In this document: positions 36,795 to 48,785 of the stretch, piece by piece
Layout of the letters: each line of letters opens with the position of its first letter
How positions within the stretch are numbered: position 1 is the stretch's first letter
Assembly: GCF_000972845.2 (NCBI RefSeq)
Contig: NW_020853550.1
Coordinates: 1,291,458 to 1,355,457 of the forward strand
Direction of reading: 5' to 3'
DNA from: Larimichthys crocea
Taxonomy: Eukaryota > Chordata > Actinopteri > Sciaenidae
DNA: 64,000 nt
Made by a program: the position numbers and the translations under genes
The notes under the pieces: model-generated
Told to the model about the DNA's origin: nothing
Databases searched by the model: none
What the model saw: the letters and a program-made list of their open reading frames with translations, nothing else

Positions 36795-36960
36795 CCATAC
36801 CCCGTCTGGGGCTGTGTGGGTTCTCTCCGGGTTCTCTGGTTTCCTCCCACAATCCAAAGACATGCAGGTTAATTGGTGGCTCTAAATAACCCATAGGTGT
36901 GGATGTGACCATGAATGGTTCTTTGCCTGTGTTGTGTTTAGAAGGCTATTCTACCAGTGT
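36795..36960 (+). mobile_element. SINE/L2-type 3' region
   Basis: Contains GTGTGGGTTCTCTCCGGGTT, then GGTTTCCTCCCACAATCC, AAAGACATGCAGGTTAATTG and GTGAC-ATGAATGG, all standard landmarks of a teleost SINE/L2 3' domain. The 3' end is truncated or diverged. Confidence 0.7.
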
Positions 36961-39900
36961 TACGGTGCTCTTTTAAAAAACTATGTGTTTTCATTACACT
37001 GCAGAGTCTCTGATCGGTATAGCAGGTTTTTGTTGTGACATTACTCAGCAAGACAAATAGTATAACATCATTTCTGTAATGCACTGTATGGAAATTAGGC
37101 TGGTCCTCCTTCTTTCATTTTTCTCTTGACATTTAGCTGTTACTCCTTTCCTCATTGCTTTCACATAAGGCTCTCCAAAACTCCTGCTGCCTCTTCATGG
37201 CAATTTAATGAGAGCCCCAAGAAACAAACTTTAATTTAGTTTGCTGCCTTTGTTGGGGAGGTAAAATGGCAACGCTCAATAATAATGCATGTGAATATGA
37301 CCTGCAGTCAAATGCTTCTGAATTCTAAAAGCACTGCCACCCCACCAGCTAAAGCCAATACAGCATGCAGAATGCATTTATTTTCAAGCCAACATAATAT
37401 TCCAGTTGTCTCCATAGAATTTGTTTATCATTATCTATCTAACACCTATCCAACACTCAATGGTAAAGTGTGGGTATACACAAGTATATGGAGTATATAT
37501 ACTTATTTTTCACTCAGCACTGGGTATACTCTCTTTCAAATCATTCAGTTGTGTTCTGCAAACTATTAATGACTGCAATGGCATAACTTAGTTGTTCAGT
37601 TTTCCTGAATGGCTGGAGTAAGGAATCAGGACTACTTACTACACTCAAAATGAATGAAGGTCTGCGGCTCAGTATTAATGGCAAATCCTGCACCTCTTCT
37701 GTGACTAATGCTGATTTCATAACGATCTTTACTCACTGAAGTCAAGCAGCAAAAGTCAAGTGACAGTGCAAATATTATTGACCTATTTTTTGAAGGGGAG
37801 CAAATATGCAATGTCATTAAACAAAGTGAATAAAGAACACTGGCTGATATAAGTTTTGAAACCAATATTGGTCAGCCAACAAACAAGGGCACATCATTTT
37901 CTTTGGATCTGCTGTATCTTGTCACAGACTTCGTAAGCATGCCTGCTGGGTGTGTGTTTGTACATTTGTGCTTTGCTGTCAGCAGCTTTACCCTTAACCT
38001 CTCCTTCTCTTCTGGCTTCCTGCTGTCTCCTCGCCCCGTGGGTGAGAGCCGAACCAGGCATGTTGGCTGCTTTGAAACATCAACACACACTGGGTTAATG
38101 TGTTAAAGCAGCCGACATCCAGTTTAAAACCAGTCCAGCTCTATTGTTGCACCACGGGAAGAAATGCAGTGTTTTGTATGCTGACATAGCATTCTGTGAG
38201 AGGGCACATGCCAAGGTTAACTGGGTTGTAGTGGCCAGTGGCTAATGTGCTTTCACATGGATTGCACCAATACACCTGGGTAAGACAACATCCCAGGGCT
38301 GACAGAGAGTAAAATGCTGCTTCGGTGCTGAACGGGGTGAAACAGTAGAGAACAATGCGTGATTGAAAGTTCTTCGACACTGAAGGTTCTCACTATAATG
38401 GCACAGACCTTATTAGATTCCTGAGCCGCATACATTTGCATAGTAATAAAAAAAAAAAAAGGATCCTTGTAAAGCTGCCATAACTGAAAGATTTCACATT
38501 CATGTGACGTGTGAAGACAAATACATGGTGTAAACTGTTTGTTTAGTTCAATAATTAGCATGATGAATGATGTCTTCAGGTATTGCTGTTAATCATGGTG
38601 ATTATGGAAGACTGTGGTAGCCTGATTTAACCTGTTTCATAAAAATGTCCATAATTAAAAAAGAAACGTTTATATCTAATATTTGTACTAGCAATGCAGA
38701 ATGATCATATTGAACATACTGTAGCAAAATATCATATGCATCATTAATTTGTGAGTAATTTCATCGCTTCTATTTTTTTTCTGTTATTTGTTTGTTACCC
38801 TCTAGGCCACTCTCCATAAATGATAAATTGCAATTTTGTACTGTGAATGCAAGACAAAGAAAACAATAAAAGTTGCTCTGTTTTCATCATATCACAACTG
38901 TTTTTACCATTAGAATTTAGTTCTTTTCACCCCTCATAGATTATGTTTGTGTCCTTGATTAGTGATTAAGACAGCACATGTTGACTCTTTCACAAAGCCA
39001 CAGTCATTCCCATAACTAAACCTGACGACACATGGGACCTGATCTCCGGTGCCTCTGGTCTGTGCACCTCCTCACTTTTCTATATTTTGTACATTGTCAC
39101 ATCACATCAGAAAGTGACACAGCGAGATTCCTTTGTGACCCGACTATGTGCTTTCAGCCGATAACTGGATAGCAAGTTAAACGTGCCCTGTGGAGTTTTC
39201 TTGTAAACAAACAAACATTACGTTCACATAATATTTTGTATTCTTGTGGTCTGACAGACACACTGAATGCTTTTCTTCCATCATAGAATATTTGCAGAGC
39301 AGATTGTTTTAATCATTTGAAATCATAGTTTACATCCTTGAAACCTCATCAGTAGTCTTTTTCACTGGTTTGTTGGCACAGTGTTCCATTTCTTTACTCA
39401 TTACCACCCCAAACTGTTGACCGGTGAAAAAGAAACCAGCATCAGGATCTTGTATGACGTCGACCAAACCAAGTGGTTTTGTTTAAAACCTCCATAGGAT
39501 GGCCTGCCGTGTCCGGATATCTTGTACGGAGGAGTTTATACTCCAGCAGAGCACAATTTTAGAAAGCTGCGTGGTTTTATACAGGTAACACATGACCTAA
39601 CTCAACTTATAACCTTTTCAACAGTTTGGAGTTGGCCGGCGGCACAAATTCACACTTCACTAAAGTTGAACTCACACTTCCTCCACTCTAATGCAGCATT
39701 TACTGATTCCTCCTGAAGCAAACTCCTAGCTTTCTTAGTTGTTCATTTGTTGCTTCAGAGAGTGTGTAACCAGCATCTATCATGTATTAGCAACAGTCCA
39801 TGAAACAAAAAGGTGCAGCTCTGAATGAATGAGTGGGTTGAGGCTTTACCACATACTGTTTTGTTCAGCAATCCCCTCCAGTATGTCAGCCTGTCCTTCA

Positions 39901-41474
39901 GGAACTGTATCGCCAGACAGGGCTCCACGTTTCTGATTATGCTTATGTGTTACAAGGCCTGTTTGTTTTTCCGCTCCTTGATCTGCTCCTCGGGGAGAAG
40001 GAGATATAGGCCACGAACATACTGTGAAGTGGTTTGTTCAGCCTATCAGCACAAAGCCTGCGGTTGCTGGTGGTGGCAATGCACAGCGCAGCGAAGTGGC
40101 CGGTTAAACAACCTTCCCTCTAACACAGTTCCCAGCACTCTGCGCTCAGAGGTGCGATAAACTGCAATAATTAATCGCAAGATAACCTCTGTGTTTTTTT
40201 TAAGGCAGGCCTCTTTACATGAGCTGAGCAGTGGGCACCATCAGTAATTAAATCTTTGTATTTACTACAGAAGCTTATAAATATCTCCCTCTGTAGACTT
40301 CATTGATGTGATGCTGATGAGCGAAATGAGATGGAGAGAATGATATGAATGAGAGGGAGAACGCTATAGAGCAAAGCCGATTTGCAAAGGCCTCACACTG
40401 AAGCAGAGAAGGTTAATTGGATTCTGTCAACATGATATTGTCGGGCAATGTTTAATTCTCTCAGATCGCCACTTGTGCGCCATTGTTTAATTTTCTCCTT
40501 TGGAGAAAATAATTGTTTGATCTTGTCATAATCAGTGCACAATAACTTTATGAACCTATCAGGACTCAACTGTATCCTCCATGACTGTTTGTTCAGGAGC
40601 AAGGGCGTGTTGTTCTTTGAGGAGAAAATAATATCCATAAGCGCTTAGGACATCCAGCATTAGACAATTATAATACCATGTGCAGGGGCACTTACAGAGT
40701 CGGGGACAAGATGCGGCGTATCCGACGAAAAGAGAAAGATTTGGATTTCCATGTTATATAAAGCAAAACCGCTTAGGCCTGAGAAGCACAGCACAGGGCA
40801 GACTGTGTGTTACATAACAGACAGGAAGTACACACTACTCATCCATCAGGAGGAAATAAAGAGGCGGGGTTTGTTTTTAGCCCTGGGATTTGTGTTAACA
40901 GAAAAAAAAAAGTTCTCACCCTCACCAGCTCAATGCTGTGTGTTGTTGCGAGGCTCAGACGGTCCCTGTGTTTGTGTTTTATCTCTTCCTCGTCTGGAAG
41001 CTGCACTGAGCGATGGGTGGTGCAGCAGCAGCACAGGACTGTGTTTCCAGTTGAACTGACCTTGGTGTGTTGTGCTGATTAGAAGAGGGAGTATACCGTA
41101 TTGGCTCCTCAGCAACACCATCACCCCAGAAACCTGACCCCTCTCCCTCCCTCAGGAAACCAAATGCAAATGATTGTTCTTGTGCACAATCAGTGTGGCA
41201 GTACTGATACACGACACAACCTGTGTTCACCGCTACTGAGGCTGCGGTGTGAAGCGATACATGTCATTTTCAACATGTTTCCACTGAACATGAAACACTC
41301 ACATGTACACACAGCAGCATATTTGTTCTCATATTCCAGAGGTGTCACGTTGTATTACAATGCAAAGTATTGATCCATGACATTTAAGTATATGTCTATT
41401 GTGCTGTTCCCTGGAGGTAACTGCGGCGATTCAGAAACCACACAGAAAAGATCTCTGGGAAGAGCAGTGCAGAC
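36961..41474. other. Long noncoding stretch
   Basis: No gene recognised. 40170-40640 is repeat-poor and carries TAATTAAAT, TTAATTGGATT and CCATTGTTTAAT motifs, which look like homeodomain and SOX-type sites. It is a candidate conserved noncoding element, unproven. Poly-A at 38447-38460 and short frames are not informative. Confidence 0.4.
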
Positions 41475-42120
41475 TAGTGATGGGAAGTTTAATTCTTTTT
41501 AGGATCAGATCAAATCATGACTCCCAAACGGCTCTTTGTTTTACCATTTATACCTTTTCTAATTCAGCCAAGTTTAGCACTATTTTGTCTTATGATTTGT
41601 ATGTGTACACATATATCATTTAAACTATTAAATATATCCTTTGTACTGAAGTATTCAAAAATAAAAATTACATTTTCAAATATCAATAAATTGCTGTAGC
41701 CAGTTGTTTTCATTGCATTTACAGACCCTTGTAACTCTCTGAAACCGCCCAGTGAATGCACTAACTTAATTGTAGAACCGCTCTGCTACACAAAGCAGAT
41801 AGAAACACCTATAAAAACTATAAAAAGCATAGAAATAAAAAAATTTAAAAAAAGGACAGCTATTGACTGCTGGATGTCTATGAAGGTTGTTTCTGGACCC
41901 TGCTTAATATGACAGCTTGACTTTGCAAATTCTTTATTCTGCCTTTGTGTTTTCTAAAACGCATCCAAATGCTGCTTCTTTTTCTACTATCACTCATCTC
42001 ATCTATCACATTCAGTCACTGCATGCATGGAGCACCCATAGCTCACAGTAATATTTTCCAGAAGAAAAAAAACAGGAGTTTACTTAAAAGAGCAGTGAAG
42101 TGAAGACCGACGCATCACTA
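41475..42120. mobile_element. hAT-like MITE
   Basis: The left end TAGTGATGGGAAG (41475) and right end CGCATCACTA (ending 42120) give a TAGTGATG inverted terminus. Flanks GTGCAGAC and GTGCAACT suggest a worn 8-bp target duplication, as in hAT elements. The interior is AT-rich with GACTCCC-AAACGGCTC near the left and no transposase. Confidence 0.6.
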
Positions 42121-42161
42121 GTGCAACTGCTGTAATGTGTGAGTTTGGATGTGTTTAATAT

Positions 42162-42621
42162 TAAAGGTCCAGTGTGTCAGATTTATGGGGTTCTATTTAC
42201 AGAATATGACAGAGATGTAATATAATATTCATCACTTTTTTTTCTTTTGAAGTCAAGCAGGGTTTTTTTTTTTGTCAATTATTCAATTCTTATTCAACCA
42301 CAGCATTTCACCAAGGACCATGGTGCTATATAAAACATAGTGTAGACAGGACTACATTACAGTGCATACACAGTGTATAATCACCTGAAAATAAGAATCA
42401 TTGTGTCTTTGTTACCTTAGAATGAGTCTTTTATATCTACAGGTCATGTTGTCTACCATGTTGAACCTTCATTTGTACAGTAGCCCAGGACAGTCAAACA
42501 CTGGCTCTAGATAGGCTGTTTTGCAGCCACCCTAGTATCTCCTTCACATTTGTGAGTAGAGGGGACGGAAGTCCGCAACAACACCACTAGATGCCACTGA
42601 ATCCTACACAGTGGTCCTTTA
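42162..42621. mobile_element. Full-length TTAAAGGTCC MITE
   Basis: The left end TAAAGGTCCAGTGTGT (42162) faces the right end ATCCTACACA-GTGGTCCTTTA (ending 42621), imperfect inverted termini of about 20 bp. The interior landmarks ATCACCTGAAAATAAGAATC, CAGTAGCCCAG and CACTAGATGCCACTGAATCC are those of an abundant teleost MITE. There is no coding capacity. Confidence 0.75.
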
Positions 42622-43540
42622 TATTAATAAAACACAAATTATAAATAAACCAACTATTTGTTTATTTACAGCAGCAGCTGCAAGAGATAAGACATTGTTG
42701 TCACTGGCATGAAAAGATATTGTGAAATAAAAATGATTAAAAAGTGAAAGGAAAACATACTTTTGGAAAAAAGAACACTTTGATCTCAAATAAAAGTTTT
42801 AATATTATAAAAAAAAGGTTAGACTTTCTAACAAAGAACTTTTTTCAAATGTTTCACAATCTATTCATAACTATTTATTTATTCCGTTTTTATTTATTCA
42901 ATACTGAACACTTAGAATTTAGATTTACTGCATTGTAAAATCCCCAAAATACAGCTGTATTGAAATTAATTTCTCCATTTTGGCAATAATAGTTTCATTA
43001 ATTTATTTGAATCAAGCCCTCTGCAGTGGCTCATTGTGTGAGAAAAGTGCCCTTCTAGTCCTGTTCAAAGCTTGTCTGTATCACACAATAAAACATGTTT
43101 TTATTATTAACCAGACTTTGGAACATTTCACTCTAAATTCTTTAGGACTTTCTACATGCTGGTGTCATTATTATTTCCTGTTTTCGTATACAGCCTGAGT
43201 GATAAACCAACAGAGAATTATCACAGTGGAATGTGGAGCTTTATGTAGTTTTGTTAGATTTTTAGCTAATTGTTTTCTCTATTGTTTCCAGCACATTAAC
43301 TAATTGGTTCGGTGTTGTGCCACAGCAGGCGGATGCTTTCAGTAAAATAGCTGTACTGTATGTATCAGCAAACAGACACAGTTAGCAACTAGCTGGTGAC
43401 ATTTTAGAAGAACAGTCATATTTTTCTCAGGAGTTGGTGGAGACCATAAACAGAGCTAAAAAGGCGTGAATATTAGAGTGACCCTTACAAGGGTGACACA
43501 AATATAGCTGTGAATGTAACTAAAATAACATGTACAATAA
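42622..43540. other. AT-rich stretch with a repeat fragment
   Basis: 42622-43300 is very AT-rich with no gene. 43385-43475 carries the same GGAGTTGGTGGAGAC repeat fragment as 29030-29130. Confidence 0.45.
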
Positions 43541-43833
43541 GGGGAGGGTGTGGCTCAGAGGTAGAGCGGGTCGTCCACTAATCAGATGATCTGTGGTTGT
43601 ATCCACATCTGCTCCAGTCTGTATGTCGAAGATACTGAACCCCAAATTGCTCCTGAAGGCTGTGCCATCGGTGTATGAATGCTTAGCTCCTAAAAACTGA
43701 TGAGCAGTTAGCACCTTGCATGGCAGCCAATGCCATCAGTGTATGCATGTGTGTGAATGAAATATATAGTGTAAGAACACTTTGTGTAGTCAGAAGACTA
43801 GAAAGGCACTATATAAGTACAGTCCATTTACCA
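43541..43833 (+). mobile_element. tRNA-derived SINE
   Basis: The 5' head has a good pol III A box (TGGCTCAGAGG, 43551-43561) and a worn B box (GGTTGTATCCAC, 43595-43606). The body has GATACTGAACCCCAAATTGCTCC, with small changes, and the 3' end has CACTATATAAGTACAGTCCATTTACC. This is a widespread teleost SINE. It is not a functional tRNA gene, because the acceptor and anticodon arms do not fold. Confidence 0.85.
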
Positions 43834-44254
43834 TAACTTTTAATAGTTATTTAGTATCTTTTTCCTGTCTTTGCATTTCTTTCATACCAACATTATCTGA
43901 CACTTTTCTTAAGCAAAATTGTATTAAAGTAACAATAGCATATAATTTGTTCAAGCCTTGGCTATAATATGGTCATTTTGGAAAGCTTCACTGAACTGAA
44001 AAGATCATTTTATAAAGCCTATACATATGGAAATGAATACTGTATTTGCACTTCATTGGATAACCAAGTTATTGTTACTGATAGTTACTTAAAGTTTTGT
44101 TCATTTTTAATAGTTACTGTTAGTTCTAGCTGAATATTTTTTTTCTTTAATTCATGATAATGTAAATGTCATTGGACAGTAACATTAACATTACCTTCTC
44201 CACCCCAACACCAACCTCTGGTGTGGTTACTTGTTTGTGTGAAGCAAAAACATT
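43834..44254. other. AT-rich noncoding stretch
   Basis: Nothing recognised between the two SINEs. Confidence 0.5.
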
Positions 44255-44505
44255 TGGCATTATAGCAAGATAGTGCCTGGTTTAAATCCCCCAGCTGACT
44301 GGGTCCTTTCTGTTCTCCCCATGTCTGCGTGGGTTCTCTCTGGGTACTCTGGCTTCCTCCCACAGCCACAGGTTGATCATCTCTGTGTGTCAGTCCTATG
44401 AAGAACTGACGACTTGTCCAGGGTGTACCCCGTCTCTTGTCCAATGTCATCTTATATGTCCCCCATGTCCCAGATAAGGAAATGTGGTAATGGAAAATGG
44501 ATGGA
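44255..44505 (+). mobile_element. SINE with L2-like tail
   Basis: A tRNA-like B box (GGTTTAAATCCC near 44279) is followed by the teleost domain: TTCTCCCCATGTCTGCGTGG, GGTACTCTGGCTTCCTCCCA, then CTTGTCCAGGGTGTACCCC and a TGGAAAATGGATGGA end. It is more complete than the copies at 24085 and 36795. A 93-codon antisense frame across it is a shadow. Confidence 0.75.
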
Positions 44506-44789
44506 ATAACATTTCAACAAGAACAATTTCAATTGACCTCTTCAGTGGACAGCTTCTTTCTTCTCTCCTGTTTCCAAAGAGTTGTTGATCATTTCTTCAC
44601 AGAAAGTGATCAGATCTTTGACAGCAGCACAAACAATAATGCCTCTGAGAAACGCTTGTCACTTGAAGTCAAACACAGAGGAAAAGGACTTCTGCCTTAC
44701 TTTACAACACTAAACATAGGCTTTGAGAACATGTAACTGTAGCAGTGGGCATTTCCTAAAAACCACAGCACATCTGGACTGACTATGAC

Positions 44790-44814
44790 TGTGTGTGTGT
44801 GTGTGTGCGTGTGT
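44790..44814 (+). repeat. (GT)n microsatellite
   Basis: A GT run with one GC step. Confidence 0.85.
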
Positions 44815-46602
44815 TTTCCAGCATAAGCACTATTATTAAGCTCAATTAGACCTTGAAACCACTTTGCCAGCCTTCTGACAGTTTAGAAGTTTTGGGAGCC
44901 AGAGTGTTTAGAGATTGGCATTATGTAAGAAGAGAACCTGCACTTCAGTGATAACAGGAAGCTTATATGGCAGGCAGTGGGAAATCTCCATCCTGCACTT
45001 AACCTCCATGGATGAGAGATTACTACTGGCAGCTCTGGGTCGCAAAAGAGCACAACCCATTTGTCCTTGGGGCATGTTTATCCATATGGCACACTGCTGT
45101 ACAGCATTTACATTTCACGCAGGGTTTTCCCATCACGAACTGCATCACGATGCAGTAAGTCCAAGGGTTCATGACTTATGTATTTGAGGGCAACTCGGTT
45201 TTAACATTTGTTTTATCTGTTCACAGACATTTTGACGTTGAGCACCTTACTTATAGTTTGAAGACTGACACCAAGATACTACAAATAAAATCAAACATAT
45301 TAATGATTGAAGTTGAAACGGCTTCTCATATTCCTCAGTGTGCTCATTCTGTCTTCCAGCATTTTGTCACGTGGTGTGTCTCTTGATGGCCCCTGATTAC
45401 TGCTGTGATGTAAGAGTGGCTGTAATTTGAATGTGCTGCAATTTAGATGAGCAGTTAATTAAAGTTTAGCTGTTTTGGTTAACATTGCTGCAAGTTCATT
45501 TCAGGAGAGAGAGAGAGACATGATTTTTCATCTTATGCCACTCTGGAAAACTGCGTTCAAACTATGGATGATAGTCAGAAGTGATGTGTGTCAAAAGTCA
45601 GAGTAAAGAAATGAAGTCTCTTCTAGCTCATTCTGAGAGTCCATAAGAAAGCAGGCCTCCAGGAGGCTCTTCCAGAGCCAAGGCCCCGTTACTGAACACA
45701 CCCTATCCCAAACAGGATACACCCATCTTTTTATCGTTAACCTAAACCCACTGCAGCAGCACAGGCCTGTTTTCTGAATAGCTGTCTACTATCTTGCTTC
45801 TACTGAAATGGCTTCTTAAATTTCTTCAAACTATATTTAAAGAGAGAATTGAACACATGCTAACTGTGATGTAATCAATTGGTGAGATTCCATGTTTTTA
45901 ACCGTAGTCGACAAGTCTCATGCTAAGACTGAAACAAACAATGAATTGATCCAACTAACAAGTACAGTGTGTGTATCCAAAGTCACAGAGATCTATTGTT
46001 ATGATGCAGATTAGTTTTTTTTTTTTTTTTTTTTTAAGTAGTACACCATGGAGTTCTTTCATGGAAGATCCAAAATATATTTTCATTTTAATCCAGAAAA
46101 TATGGTGTGGTAGCACAAAAAAACATTATCCTGCTCTTGGCCTGTATCATCCTCATAAATCACAAAAAGTTGAAATAAGTGGAGCCTCTTGAAGGGGTTG
46201 GCCAGTGCCAGTGCTTGTTGGCAAGAGCGTCTGATGACGCTAAACCCTCAGTATTCCCCTCCAAGTCATCATCGCTTCAAGGCTCAACCATCGTTGTTAT
46301 TCCCCACATACAGTCCTGTCTTATTCTTTTCTCAGGCTAATTACTGTGATCTCTTAATGCTCCTTTTTATATCAGCCTTTACCAGCCCCCTTGAAGTTAG
46401 TGCTCCCATGACTGTCCACCTCGAAGGTTTATGAGATCATCAAGACCGACTTAAATGCTTCTTAATTCCCAGATGACGAGCAGTAAAGTCCCCGACAAAT
46501 GTGAGTGATCTGGGTTTCAGCTTTGCAGTTGCGTCCGCTGCTTGCAGAGTTCTTCTGATGATAGCTGAAAGTTTCTGTCTGTCTGTGTGATTGTTTTGAT
46601 GC

Positions 46603-46614
46603 TCGCGCGCGCGC

Positions 46615-46655
<41 letters not shown>
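46603..46655 (+). repeat. (CG)n(TG)n alternating tract
   Basis: About 53 bp of uninterrupted purine-pyrimidine alternation: roughly 7 CG steps then about 18 TG steps. Such tracts favour left-handed Z-DNA. Confidence 0.95.
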
Positions 46656-46656
<1 letters not shown>

Positions 46657-48677
46657 CAGACACAGGCGCTGTTGTTGCTGCTATTAGAAAAGAATACGTT
46701 TGGAAAAAAAAAATCAATGACTTTGCAAGGATTTACTTTGTCCCTGTAAAGAGCAGAGAGCACTTAACTGTGAACACATTAAACCTGTGAAGGTCTAAAT
46801 GCACTTTGCTAGGTATCTCTGCCTGACAGGATGTTGGCTGAAGGTTGTGAACATATAGCAGGACTGGCCTCAGTACTGTCAGCTGACCAAGCCGAAGTCA
46901 ACCACAGGCAGCGTATTATCTGGTGTACCATTCGGCATCAGTCCTCACTGGGGGATGCTTCAATGACAAGTGGCTGCTTCTTCCATTACTCAGCCAGCTG
47001 CTGCAATTAGGCACCAAGAGAAGATGTATAGGTGGTTTATTTATGGCCAGTCCTCCATTCACCCTGACGCCCATGTCCTGCCCCTCCCGCCTGTCCTTGG
47101 TGTCTTGTACAATTATCTATTTGTCCAGTAAGGTTTTGCCTGCACTTTGCTTGTGGGGTAATTTGTACTTATTTGTACAGCCTCAGTCCCAAAAAAAATT
47201 GATGAAAAGTTATCTCTCCTCGCCAGAAAATGCCAGCTTTGGTCATTTGCTGTAACACATTGACCCGAGTTTGCGTTCTTTTGTTTTTTTGACCTCTCGT
47301 GTGGGACTGAGTGTATTCTCAGAAGCAAAGTGAGACTTTGGTATATCACAACAGAGGGAGGGGGCCAGTGTGAGAGGGTACGAATTACAAACAGAACTTT
47401 TGTTTTATTTTTAGTTTAGTTCACTATAACCATGATCACAATATTTCAAGTCACTTTAGCTGAGTAAACTTAAGAACCATAGTGGTGATAAATCAGTAAA
47501 CACTGACAGGTACTGTTGTCCTGCCAAAATAGATGCCGGATCATTGAATATTAGAACTTTGCATCCTTCAGTCGTAGGAGAAAATATCCTATTTTGCTCA
47601 GATGGTTGTCAGTGGTCTGAGTCAACGTGAATGACTAAACTATGATCAAAACATTTAACATTAAAAACATAAAAAATAACTATGTTTGATCTTGAGATGG
47701 CAGCATGCTCATTGTTTACTGCACCTGACTGCTGTGGGTACAAAAAAAAAGTATGCATGTAAACATAATATGTTGATTTTACACATCTGTCTTTGCATAT
47801 GACTTTAACAAACACAGTGTAGATTATTTAGCTTTAGACGTGTTGGTCATGTTGTGCTGTGAGCCAGCTGTTCGTGTCCTGATTCCAGCTCTGCAGTTAA
47901 TGCTCATATATGACATAAATCTCCTTACTGTTGTAGAGAACATATATATATCAAACGATTCACTGTGTGAGTTTACTCAGGTGTACAGAATATAGCAGAA
48001 CTTCAATCAACGATCATCACCTTGTTTCCATTACACAGACTCACCTTAATTAAAATATGTACTTTTGTGCAAAATCGTAATTTGTCTGTTAAAATGTGAC
48101 AACATGTATTGTTGGAAATTCCTGTACTGGAACTTCAGAGATTTGAACGGGGAAGGTCATTATGCTAACAAGTAAGATAACACAAAGTAATTCTAATCTG
48201 CTTCCTCTTGTCTTGTGCTTCCTTCCTGTTCATATCTGTCCTCCACAGCCTCTCTTGTCGTCTCACATTACACTCGGCTTGGTACATTCTGATCATGTCT
48301 AATCTCCTGCCCCCCTCTCTCTCTCTTCTCCTCCTCCTCTCTCTGCTACCTGGCAGTGAGCTCGCTGTGCTGATTCAGCCCGTTGTGATAATGCATATAT
48401 GAGGGTTCCCAGCCTTGATTTGAAGGCAGTAAAATGCTGCAGGCAGTGGACGGAGGTAATCTTTCTTTCTGTCAAATGCAGCCTTCAACTCAGTGGGAGT
48501 AAGCGTGGTGACGGACCTCCTCTCTGGTGTACAGCATGGCGCCATTCATACTCAACAGAAAAAACCCCTCCATCCATGCCTCACCTGCTGTCTGAATAAA
48601 AATATACTTTATTGTCTTGAATTTGAAATGTGCATTATGAACTGCTTCAATGTTCCTCTCTCTTTTTTATGTTACAG

Positions 48678-48785
48678 GCGACACGCCTCATTGCCCGTAG
48701 AAGTCTCAGAGATTCCTCTAAACCTTATTGCCCCTCCATGTAGAAGAAGTTACCCCTGTCGCAAATGGAAGTCGGCGTCTTTTGG
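48678..48785 (+). other. Candidate 108-base exon
   Basis: A CTCTTTTTTATGTTACAG acceptor precedes 108 bases that are open in one frame and are followed by GTAAAT. The length is a multiple of three and the open frame is phase 1 at both ends, reading RHASLPVEVSEIPL at the start and including CRRSYPCRKWKSASF. I do not recognise the peptide. Without neighbouring exons this remains a weak prediction. Confidence 0.2.

Noticed and set aside
43541..43640. Possible tRNA gene
   Set aside because: A and B boxes are present but the cloverleaf arms do not form and a SINE body follows.
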